A DNA stretch of 11,509 nucleotides, from contig JAQXFL010000113.1 of NCBI GenBank assembly GCA_029250345.1, positions 1 to 11,509 on the forward strand, in the 5' to 3' direction. Origin of the DNA: Candidatus Poseidoniaceae archaeon (GTDB lineage Archaea; Thermoplasmatota; Poseidoniia; Poseidoniales; Poseidoniaceae). A program made the position numbers and the translations under genes. Shown here one piece after another: positions 1 through 6,659 of the stretch (positions are counted from its first letter, which is position 1; every line of letters starts with the position of its first letter). The notes below the pieces were generated by a model that was given only the letters and a program-made list of their open reading frames with translations, searched no databases and was not told the origin of the DNA.

Positions 1-168
1 CCATCCAAAGGCGGTCCTCCGAAGAAGGGCGGTCCACCCGGCCCGTCCAAAGGTGGTCCTCCGAAGAAGAACGGTCCACCCGGTCCATCCAAAGGCGGTC
101 CTCCGAAGAAGAGCGGTCCACCCGGCCCGTCCAAGAAAGGCGGCCCTCCAAAGGGTGGTCCTTCTGGC
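1..168 (+). repeat. Four tandem 42-bp coding repeats
   Basis: Units lie at 1-42, 43-84, 85-126 and 127-168. The first three differ mainly at synonymous or single-residue sites: the tenth residue is G, N or S. The fourth has a shifted lysine (PSKKGGPPKG). The length is a multiple of three and stays in the reading frame of the partial upstream gene, so this is a protein repeat and not an intergenic array. More units may lie left of the window. Confidence 0.85.
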
Positions 169-192
169 CCCAAGCGCGGCCCCCCACGTTGA
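1..192 (+). CDS. C-terminal end of unknown protein with Gly/Pro/Lys repeat tail (5' partial)
   Basis: The plus frame starting at base 1 is open from the window edge to a TGA at 190-192, giving 63 residues. It is almost entirely G, P, K and S, arranged as a 14-residue unit (PSKGGPPKKGGPPG) repeated three times nearly exactly, then a looser copy and a shorter end (PKRGPPR). Such tails are disordered and strongly basic. They could bind nucleic acid, ribosomes or an acidic surface, but the folded part of the protein lies outside the window, so I assign no function. The reading frame is supported because third positions vary between copies while the amino acids stay the same. The helicase start follows 17 bp after the stop, so the two genes may be co-transcribed. 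Confidence 0.8.
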   Translation, partial: PSKGGPPKKGGPPGPSKGGPPKKNGPPGPSKGGPPKKSGPPGPSKKGGPPKGGPSGPKRGPPR

Positions 193-209
193 AGTGAAGG
201 GTGTCAGGT

Positions 210-2993
210 ATGGCGGATTTACCGGGTTTCGGCGCAATTCAATTTTCAGGAACGCTCCGCCCCTCACAAGAAGCCGCCCGCTCTGTGATTGTTCCGCAGT
301 TAGAAGCAGGCAACAAACGACTTCACATCGTCGCACCTCCTGGCTCCGGGAAAACGGTGCTTGGATTGTATGTGTGGGCTGACCTTGTTCGAAAACCAGC
401 ACTGGTGCTTTCCCCAAACTCTGCCATACAAGCTCAATGGGCTGCTCGGACTTCGTTGTTTGATCTCGACGGTAAAGACGAATTCATCAGCACCGATCCT
501 AAGAAACCGGGTTTGCTTACTTCCCTTACCTACCAATCGGTAACAATGCCAAGAAAAGGTGGAGAGGATCTTGATGCGGTTGCCTTGGAGTTGTGGGCTG
601 AAAAACTAATTTCGGACGAAGAGGCATCAAACCATGAAGAAGCGATTGCATGGCAAAAAGACCTCCTTGAACGCAATAAAAAATACTACACCAGTCGACT
701 TTCAACGTACCGAAAAAAGGTACGGGACGAATATGCAGAACATGGAAATGCGTTATGGACGCTTCATGAAAGTGCGAAAGAAAACCTCATGCTGCTGAAA
801 GATGCAGGTATTGGTTTGATTATTCTTGACGAGTGTCACCATCTTATGCACCATTGGGGGCGAATCTTGTCGGAAGTTCGGGAATTATTCGACGACCCCG
901 TCATCCTCGGCCTCACCGCAACGCCACCGGATGGTTCATCGTTCAAAGAATCGGATGCACAACGGTATGACGAGTTTTTCGGACCAGTCGATTACAGTGT
1001 GCCCGTTCCAGCATTGGTTCGAGACTCCAACTTGGCTCCGTACCAAGACTTGTGTTATTTTGTGCGCCCAGCAAGTCATGAGTTGCAATACATCGCAGGA
1101 GTTGATGAGGAGTTTGACCAGTTGCTGGCTGAATTGCGTACTCCAACGCATGACGGGAAAAAGAACAGAACTCTGTCGCTTGACCTTTGGGTCCGGGACG
1201 AGCTTGCACAACGTAAATCACCGACCGGCGACTCTCTTTCTTGGGATGATTACGAAAGGAAATTCTCTGCTTTTGCCACTGATGCCCGTCGTTTTCTTCG
1301 GATGAATCGGTTGCCTCTTCCTTCAGGTGTACCCGACTTTCCCTTCGACCCAAACGATCAGTCCTTCACACGGATGAGCGTACTACGGAATGTGCTTTCC
1401 CGTTATGTCCGCCATGGTTTGAGGCGTTCAAAGAGTTCGGATGACCACGTTCTTTCAGAATCGGTTGTGGCAAGATTGCGGATGTTGGGAATACAAATTA
1501 CGGAAACAGGTTCTCGACCTTGCGCATCCCCAGTGGGGCGAGTCATGGCTTATGCTTCTGCTAAAATTGAAGCCGTCAATGAAATTATCAATGTCGAGAT
1601 GCAAGCCTTGGGACCCGATATACGGGCTGTGGTCGTCACTGACTTTGAGAAAACCTCGGCCACGACACTTGTGGAAGGCGTTCTTGATGACGAAGCCGGT
1701 GGAGCTATTTCGGTCCTGAGGACGCTTGTTCATCACCCAGCTGGAGATTATCTCGATCCAATCTTGATGACCGGTAGCACCGTTCTTGTTGACGATGATT
1801 TGTATGAAAAATTCATCGCTAAGGCTGAGAAATGGGTAGAGGAGCGTTCACTTGACATCAAACTTGAGGACAAACCTCACCAAGGGTTTCATGAAATACA
1901 TGGCAGGGGCAAGGATTGGATTCCACGGTACTATTCACTCATGATTACGGAGTTTTTCCAAGAAGGGTTTACTCGATGTTTGGTTGGTACTCGCGGCTTG
2001 TTGGGCGAAGGTTGGGATGCATCAAGAATTAACGTTCTCATCGACATGACAACCGTTACGACAAGCATGAGCATCAATCAACTTCGTGGGCGTTCTATAC
2101 GAATCGACAAAGAATGGCCTGAAAAAGTAGCCAATAATTGGGATATTGTTTGCATTGCTGAAGAGTTTACCAAAGGTTTTGATGATTATGAGCGGTTCAA
2201 GCAAAAGCACAAACAATTGTTCGGCGTTTGTGATGACGGGACCATTGAGAAAGGGGTAGGGCATGTTCATGCAGCATTCAACGATGTTCGACCAGAGGGG
2301 ATCAGTGAAGGTATGGCCTTGTTCAATGACGAAATGCTTCGTAGGGCGCGGACAAGAGAACATACCCGTGAATTGTGGGGGATTGGCCAGCCCTTCGGCA
2401 TTGAGTCACGGCCTGCAGTAGAGACGAAAACCCCGAAAGGGTTCTCCAGTGGATTCCGGTTCGGGACAGAAAAACAAATGTGGACCGATTCAACATTAAC
2501 GCTGGCCATCTCCGAAGCGATTGTTGCGAGCTTGCAGGAATTAGGAGAGATGACCATTCACTGTGCGCCCAAAGGTGGTGAGCGAGGTGGCGGATGGCTT
2601 CGTTACCATTTGCACAATTCGACCCCCGATGAAGCATTAGCATTCAGCACTTCCTTAGAGGAAGTATTAGGTCCATTATCAAATCCAAGATATCTAATCA
2701 GTCGTTCTTCTCAATTCATGGAAGATACTTGGCTCTCAACGATGATGCCAGAAGTGATAGCCAAATACCTTCGCAAGGAAGTAAGTTCCATCCAAATGTA
2801 TCATTCAGTGCCTTCTCTTCTTGCATCGACTCGAGAGCGAGCAGATGTGTTCCAAAAGTATTGGAACCTCTACGTCAGCCCGAGCCAGCTCACCTATGCT
2901 CGCAGTAAAGATGGTAAGTCCTTGTTGCAACAGATTCGACAAAGAGGCCTCGCACCAAATATTGGAATGCACCAAAAAGAAGTCTACATTTGA
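210..2993 (+). CDS. SF2 DEAD/DEAH-type helicase with long insertions and unassigned C-terminal domain
   Basis: This is a 927-residue superfamily 2 NTP-dependent helicase or translocase. Numbered from the ATG at 210: a Q-motif-like RPSQEAA is at 17-23, Walker A APPGSGKT at 42-49, Walker B/motif II ILDECHH around D207-H210, and motif III LTATPP around 235-240. Motif V GTRGLLGEGWDAS is at 593-605 and motif VI QLRGRSIRID at 624-633 with arginine fingers. The RecA1 core carries a charged, helical insert (about 115-195). Roughly 150 residues of unassigned sequence lie between RecA1 and the second RecA domain (from about 440). After about residue 700 there is an unassigned region with a GPLSNPRYLISR segment (about 821-833). 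The layout resembles XPB/Ssl2-like (COG1061) translocases, but no nuclease domain is visible. An in-frame GTG at 201 would add three residues. I prefer the ATG because GGTG at 200-203 lies 6 nt upstream. Target DNA or RNA is unknown. Confidence 0.9.
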   Translation: MADLPGFGAIQFSGTLRPSQEAARSVIVPQLEAGNKRLHIVAPPGSGKTVLGLYVWADLVRKPALVLSPNSAIQAQWAARTSLFDLDGKDEFISTDPKKPGLLTSLTYQSVTMPRKGGEDLDAVALELWAEKLISDEEASNHEEAIAWQKDLLERNKKYYTSRLSTYRKKVRDEYAEHGNALWTLHESAKENLMLLKDAGIGLIILDECHHLMHHWGRILSEVRELFDDPVILGLTATPPDGSSFKESDAQRYDEFFGPVDYSVPVPALVRDSNLAPYQDLCYFVRPASHELQYIAGVDEEFDQLLAELRTPTHDGKKNRTLSLDLWVRDELAQRKSPTGDSLSWDDYERKFSAFATDARRFLRMNRLPLPSGVPDFPFDPNDQSFTRMSVLRNVLSRYVRHGLRRSKSSDDHVLSESVVARLRMLGIQITETGSRPCASPVGRVMAYASAKIEAVNEIINVEMQALGPDIRAVVVTDFEKTSATTLVEGVLDDEAGGAISVLRTLVHHPAGDYLDPILMTGSTVLVDDDLYEKFIAKAEKWVEERSLDIKLEDKPHQGFHEIHGRGKDWIPRYYSLMITEFFQEGFTRCLVGTRGLLGEGWDASRINVLIDMTTVTTSMSINQLRGRSIRIDKEWPEKVANNWDIVCIAEEFTKGFDDYERFKQKHKQLFGVCDDGTIEKGVGHVHAAFNDVRPEGISEGMALFNDEMLRRARTREHTRELWGIGQPFGIESRPAVETKTPKGFSSGFRFGTEKQMWTDSTLTLAISEAIVASLQELGEMTIHCAPKGGERGGGWLRYHLHNSTPDEALAFSTSLEEVLGPLSNPRYLISRSSQFMEDTWLSTMMPEVIAKYLRKEVSSIQMYHSVPSLLASTRERADVFQKYWNLYVSPSQLTYARSKDGKSLLQQIRQRGLAPNIGMHQKEVYI

Positions 2994-2998
2994 GTGTT

Positions 2999-4264
2999 TC
3001 ATGCGCATTCAGCGCACTGGAAGGTTGCTCCTCTGTGTTCGTCACAAAATCGCTTTCTGCAATCAAAGCATCTGAAATCAAAAGATGAAACAGAGCGAGA
3101 GCATCCACTGTGGCCACATTTCTCTTGAACCCCACTGGGTTGAGTGCTGCTGGAAGAATCAGCAGAATTCCAGAAATTACTTTTTGGAGTTTTGAGGACG
3201 GTTGAGGCCGTGTTTGGCTGGCGAGTTACCTGTTCAATTCCGAGCGTCTGTATCACAAATCCGTTGGCAAAGAACTTGTCCGCCATCATTGGAGTCATTA
3301 TCCCTGAGCCTATGACCTTCTCTCGGAGTTGGCTGGGGGGGACATTTCGTAGTCCAAACCGTTGGATGAGTGAATCGTAGTTGCGTTCTCTACTTCCCAG
3401 CCTACGATTTTGAGGAGGTGGTGTTGGGTTTGATTGGGCGTAAGATCCAGCCATGTAGGTGTTGTATTCAACTTTCTTCACCCAGGAAACTTCTCCGCTT
3501 GATGAGTTGAGTAAGTTGTTTTCACGGCGGATTGTAAAGTGGTTTGGACCTTCCATGGTAATGCCACCTGCTTCGGAGTCTGCAAGGCAGTACTCCTTGG
3601 CTTCTTGGAACGTGCTGAATTTCCTGTTCCCGTGTCGTGTGTGCCCGGAGAGGAATTTGCCATTGTGAGGTCCAGTGAAATCGGGGTCAGATATTGATTG
3701 AACTCCTGCATGTTTTGAGGTCTGTTCGTTTCTTCCGTTGAGCCCACCTGTGTGCCCTCTTCCGGACGACTGTCCCGCGGCACTTCTGCTGCTGAGTCCG
3801 CCGGTCTTGGTCGTTACTTTTGAGCTTGAACCAAGAGTGAATGTCATGATGAGCCCTCCTATAGCGATTAATGCAAATATAAATGCACAGCAGGTATAAA
3901 GTGCATTACTGCCACCTCCAGTTGGTTGAAACCAGTATTCTTCCGGGGAATCGAGGTGATAATACAGGGTGATTTCATCACCTACGGGATAATAACTTTC
4001 AATCAACTCGACACACGAATTACTGCTTTCCATCGTGGCAAAAGTTTCGGCCGTGTAGTTCTGAGGAGGTGAGCCTGCAGCGTATTCAATCACAAGGTCG
4101 GCTCGGCAAATGTAGTATCCGTCCAATATCTCATAGTAACTGGAATCTTCTGTAATTATTCCCTGTGATTGGTACTCAGGTTCGTTTACTTGAATGTTTG
4201 AAAAAACAAATGCTCCTGAGAAGAGTGTTCCAATGATGAAAATGATGATGCCGAACTTGTTCAT
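2999..4264 (-). CDS. Two-TM membrane protein: DUF3592-like outer domain and C-terminal AN1-like zinc finger
   Basis: The product has 421 residues. Residues 4-22 are a hydrophobic N-terminal segment, a signal anchor or first TM helix. Residues 25-117 form a soluble domain whose end (YYPVGDEITLYYHLDSPEEY, 91-110) resembles the 'YpvG..v.vyYdP..P' pattern of DUF3592. Residues about 121-144 are a second TM. A Ser/Gly-rich linker follows, then a small folded-looking block (about 214-266), a charged region, and a zinc-finger end with C383, C388, C399, C402, C407, H410, C417 and C420. The spacing is AN1-like (CxxC-x4-CxxH-R), but the last two ligands are CxxC instead of the usual HxC. Topology suggests an outer DUF3592 domain and a cytoplasmic zinc finger. 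The start at 4264 is chosen because GGTGA lies just upstream; the longer frame would start at TTG inside a hairpin. The tail-to-tail neighbour helicase ends 5 bp away. Function is unknown. Confidence 0.8.
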   Translation of the reverse strand: MNKFGIIIFIIGTLFSGAFVFSNIQVNEPEYQSQGIITEDSSYYEILDGYYICRADLVIEYAAGSPPQNYTAETFATMESSNSCVELIESYYPVGDEITLYYHLDSPEEYWFQPTGGGSNALYTCCAFIFALIAIGGLIMTFTLGSSSKVTTKTGGLSSRSAAGQSSGRGHTGGLNGRNEQTSKHAGVQSISDPDFTGPHNGKFLSGHTRHGNRKFSTFQEAKEYCLADSEAGGITMEGPNHFTIRRENNLLNSSSGEVSWVKKVEYNTYMAGSYAQSNPTPPPQNRRLGSRERNYDSLIQRFGLRNVPPSQLREKVIGSGIMTPMMADKFFANGFVIQTLGIEQVTRQPNTASTVLKTPKSNFWNSADSSSSTQPSGVQEKCGHSGCSRSVSSFDFRCFDCRKRFCDEHRGATFQCAECA

Positions 4265-4267
4265 AGG

Positions 4268-4273
4268 CTCACC
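4268..4273 (-). promoter_or_regulatory. Ribosome binding site deciding the start of the zinc-finger membrane protein
   Basis: On the minus strand GGTGAG stands 3 nt (GGTGA: 4 nt) before the ATG at 4264, matching the archaeal anti-Shine-Dalgarno. It supports this ATG over the in-frame TTG at 4309. The bases ATGGTGAGCCTATGA also form a four-codon reading frame (MVSL) whose stop overlaps the real ATG. That may be chance. Confidence 0.6.
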
Positions 4274-4281
4274 ATGGTTTT

Positions 4282-4314
4282 GACCGTTGGCGCGGTTTCC
4301 AAGCGCCAACGGTC
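4282..4314 (-). promoter_or_regulatory. Perfect 12-bp inverted repeat (hairpin) in the leader of the membrane protein gene
   Basis: GACCGTTGGCGC (4282-4293) and GCGCCAACGGTC (4303-4314) are exact reverse complements separated by 9 nt. In minus-strand RNA this would be a strong GC-rich hairpin ending 8 nt before the ribosome binding site. It is not followed by a long U tract in either direction, so it does not look like a classical intrinsic terminator. It could be an RNA regulatory structure, an mRNA stabiliser or a protein-binding dyad. Confidence 0.7.
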
Positions 4315-4365
4315 GGTTGTGTCATAGGCACGAGTGCAGCCGTCATTGCCAAAGCTCCGGTGGAA

Positions 4366-4380
4366 ACAAGATACTCTTGT
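4366..4380. promoter_or_regulatory. 15-bp dyad ACAAGA-TAC-TCTTGT, candidate operator
   Basis: Two exact 6-bp arms with a 3-bp spacer form a palindrome. It lies about 20-25 bp downstream of the TATA-like element at 4389-4396, which is where transcription towards the membrane protein gene would start. A repressor-type operator is the simplest reading, but chance is possible at this length. Confidence 0.35.
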
Positions 4381-4388
4381 CAAGACAT

Positions 4389-4396
4389 CATATAAT
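4389..4396 (-). promoter_or_regulatory. TATA-like element, candidate promoter for the membrane protein gene
   Basis: On the minus strand the bases read ATTATATG, just after the priS stop codon. An archaeal TATA box here would place the start near 4366 and give a leader of about 100 nt that includes the 12-bp hairpin. The gene could therefore be transcribed separately from the upstream sucC-sucD-priS cluster. This is judged by eye only. Confidence 0.35.
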
Positions 4397-4400
4397 CATT

Positions 4401-5705
4401 TCACGACCTTTGAGCAATTCGAATGGATGGCTCCTCATTTCCGGATAATTCCCCTTCGTTGCATTCGATGGATAGGCCCATGCGTTTACTCAGTTCCAAA
4501 TGCGAACGCGACCAAGGCCATGTGCATACTGAATTGAATTCTTTTCCGAGAACATTTATTGGTATCAATTCCTTTTCCCATTCGTGTTCTACAGAGAGCA
4601 TTCCAGTAATTCGTGCCCACGAATGCTGCCTCTCTTTGAGTTCTCGATGAAGTGTATTCAACTTTAATTTCCGAGTGATTTTGATGAGTTGTTCTCTTGG
4701 AATCGCTCGTGGTACGATCATCAAAGTCCTAACACCGTCAGTCCAAAACGCAGTTGCTCCAAAACCGAACATCTCGATAGAATCCAGTGCTCGTTGTACG
4801 GCCAGTTGCGGTTCACCCCAGTTGTGAGGCAACCAACAAACCAATGCAGAGCGGTTTTTAGTTCCGGCAACATGCGTGCTTACCTCAATACTCAAACTGT
4901 CAATTTGAGGATTCAAAGTAGCTTCCTTTTCTTTGGTATTTCTTTGATATTTCTTTGATTTAGCCGATTTGCGAGGTATTTTGACTGCGTTGCTGTGTCG
5001 GTCAAGTAGTCTGTACCATTTCTTGAACGGCTTGTACATTGTATCGATGTCGACAATGCTGCACTTCCAACCGGTTTTACCGTGAACCGTTCCTGGAAGT
5101 CGGATGATTCGTCTCGTGTCAGCAGTAATTTTGGTGTCGACAGCATGTCCAGCAGAGGTGACGAGGTCGAGCAACTTTTTGCGTTCAAAACGAACTTTCT
5201 CTTCTCTTTCCTTTGGGTCGGGAATTTGGAACTTTTCTCGGGCAAGGTCCTGGTAGAACAGGTGAAATCCTTTGCTACCGGAAAAGGTCACGTGGCTGAA
5301 CGCATAATCCTCTTTGTCTTTCATCCATTCATAGAGGCGAACTGCAGATTGCCGTGCGAGTTCCATGTTCGCAATGCAAAACGGTGGTGCATCAATATCG
5401 AACACGACCAAATGATCGAGTAGAATGGGATAAGCCGCCTCTTGGTCCCTTAATCGCGGCAAGTCTATTGGATTAAGCCATGATGCTGTTGAAACGTATA
5501 CATCGGTGGGTGTTGTATTTTGAAAGGCTTTCACGAGCGTCGCGCTGTTACGAACTCTACGGTGTGCAGATTGCCACCGATTCTCAAGGCATCGCCATCT
5601 GAATTGGTGCTGTGTCGACTTTTTCATCCACGACAAATCGATTTCAAAATCCTGAGCATAAAACCCCTGCAGTATGCTTGGGTCGAACTCAGGCTTCTCG
5701 GCCAT
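4401..5705 (-). CDS. priS: Divergent archaeal/eukaryotic-type DNA primase small (catalytic) subunit
   Basis: The 434-residue product belongs to the PriS/Prim1 family, which makes RNA or DNA primers with PriL at replication forks. Diagnostic blocks appear in order: VYVSTASWLNP (69-79), the metal-binding pair VVFDIDAP with D103 and D105, SGSKGFHLFY (142-151), and the third acidic site plus nucleotide-binding block VDTKITADTRRIIRLPGT with D190, R202 and H208 (189-210). These match the Asp triad and the RLIRLPgSlHgKtG signature. The zinc-knuckle cysteine cluster usual between the DxD and SGxxGxH blocks is missing: only about 36 residues separate them, with a single Cys110. After a Lys-rich linker (about 240-262) comes a region of about 160 residues I cannot assign. 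The start has no clear Shine-Dalgarno. It lies 30 bp downstream of sucD on the same strand, so co-transcription is likely. It could be the main replicative primase or a PriS paralogue. Confidence 0.85.
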   Translation of the reverse strand: MAEKPEFDPSILQGFYAQDFEIDLSWMKKSTQHQFRWRCLENRWQSAHRRVRNSATLVKAFQNTTPTDVYVSTASWLNPIDLPRLRDQEAAYPILLDHLVVFDIDAPPFCIANMELARQSAVRLYEWMKDKEDYAFSHVTFSGSKGFHLFYQDLAREKFQIPDPKEREEKVRFERKKLLDLVTSAGHAVDTKITADTRRIIRLPGTVHGKTGWKCSIVDIDTMYKPFKKWYRLLDRHSNAVKIPRKSAKSKKYQRNTKEKEATLNPQIDSLSIEVSTHVAGTKNRSALVCWLPHNWGEPQLAVQRALDSIEMFGFGATAFWTDGVRTLMIVPRAIPREQLIKITRKLKLNTLHRELKERQHSWARITGMLSVEHEWEKELIPINVLGKEFNSVCTWPWSRSHLELSKRMGLSIECNEGELSGNEEPSIRIAQRS

Positions 5706-5735
5706 AGTGTCCAGTATTGATTTCGGTTAATGGGT

Positions 5736-6659
5736 TCATCGCAAGCCAGCAGCTTTGAGAGATTCCAGCAAGACTTTACCGAGTTCTGAAGGGTCCATTG
5801 CACAAGCAATCCCCGCCGCTCTAAACGCTTCAAACTTCTCTTCGGCAGTTCCTTTTCCACCTGAAATAATTGCACCTGCGTGTCCCATTCGCTTGCCCGG
5901 TGGCGCAGTTGCCCCTGCCACGAAACCTACGATTGGCTTGGTCACGTTTCCAGCAGCCCATGCAGCCGCTTCTTGCTCAGCATTACCGCCAATTTCACCG
6001 ATCATAATGATGGCTTCAGTTTGAGGGTCTGCCTCAAATGCGGCAAGACAGTCGATGAATCCCGTGCCGTTTACAGGGTCTCCGCCAATACCGATACAGG
6101 TTGACTGTCCTTCGTCAATACTCATGGTTTGAGCCACTGCTTCGTAGGTTAATGTTCCAGACTTGCTGACAATACCGATACGACCTTTGGCGTGAATATG
6201 ACCTGGCATGATTCCAATCTTAGCGCCGCCTTTTTCTCCGGGCGTGATAATACCTGGGCAGTTCGGTCCAATGAGTCGAACGCCTGGTCGGTTTTCGACG
6301 TATGCAACCGCTTTCACCATGTCGAGGGTTGGGATTCCTTCAGTAATACAAACGACGACTCCTTCACCTTTGATGGTGTCAAAGGCATCTGCAGCCTCCA
6401 TAATCGCCTCAGCAGCAAACGGTGGGGGGACATAAATGACGGTAGCATCAGCATCGGTTGCTTCGATGGCTTCACTCATACTGTGCCACACAGGGTATGG
6501 TTTTCCTTGGAGTTCAACGGTTTGACCGCCTTTTCCGGGGGTGCATCCACCAACGATGTTGGTGCCGTATTCGACCATCTTGTCTGCATGGAACATGCCT
6601 TGCTTTCCAGTGATTCCTTGCACCAATACTTTCGCATCTTCTTCAATCCAAATTGACAT
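5736..6659 (-). CDS. sucD: Succinyl-CoA synthetase alpha subunit (ADP- or GDP-forming)
   Basis: The 307-residue product is the CoA-binding, phosphohistidine-bearing subunit. With SucC it interconverts succinyl-CoA and succinate with NTP formation in the TCA cycle, in the cytoplasm. The CoA-binding Rossmann start GITGKQG is at 15-21, IGPNCPGIITP at 130-140 and SKSGTLTYE at 166-173. The active-site phosphohistidine is H260 in MGHAGAIISGGKGTAEEK. The length is slightly above the usual 290 or so, from small N- and C-terminal additions. Its ATG at 6659 shares one base with the sucC stop (TAATG), and GGAGG lies 9 nt upstream, so translation is coupled to sucC and the subunits should be made in equal amounts. 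Identity is very secure. Confidence 0.97.
   Translation of the reverse strand: MSIWIEEDAKVLVQGITGKQGMFHADKMVEYGTNIVGGCTPGKGGQTVELQGKPYPVWHSMSEAIEATDADATVIYVPPPFAAEAIMEAADAFDTIKGEGVVVCITEGIPTLDMVKAVAYVENRPGVRLIGPNCPGIITPGEKGGAKIGIMPGHIHAKGRIGIVSKSGTLTYEAVAQTMSIDEGQSTCIGIGGDPVNGTGFIDCLAAFEADPQTEAIIMIGEIGGNAEQEAAAWAAGNVTKPIVGFVAGATAPPGKRMGHAGAIISGGKGTAEEKFEAFRAAGIACAMDPSELGKVLLESLKAAGLR

Larger units (their letters stand above)
4265..4400. other. Intergenic leader region between priS and the membrane protein gene
   Basis: This is the longest gene-free stretch in the window besides the sucC/nucleotidyltransferase gap. In minus-strand order it holds a TATA-like element, a 15-bp dyad, a perfect 12-bp hairpin and a GGTGA ribosome binding site. 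I see no convincing small gene or tRNA in it. Confidence 0.7.

Noticed and set aside
1..168. CRISPR array
   Set aside because: The repeats are directly adjacent with no unique spacers and keep one open reading frame.
4265..4309. 15-residue N-terminal extension of the zinc-finger membrane protein from a TTG codon
   Set aside because: The TTG lies inside the perfect hairpin and would put charged and polar residues before the hydrophobic signal-anchor; the ATG at 4264 has a GGTGA site directly upstream.
4282..4314. Intrinsic transcription terminator for priS
   Set aside because: The stem is strong but is followed by AAAACC on the minus strand, not a U tract, and archaeal termination usually relies on T tracts without hairpins. 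It also lies about 90 bp beyond the priS stop and close to the next start.
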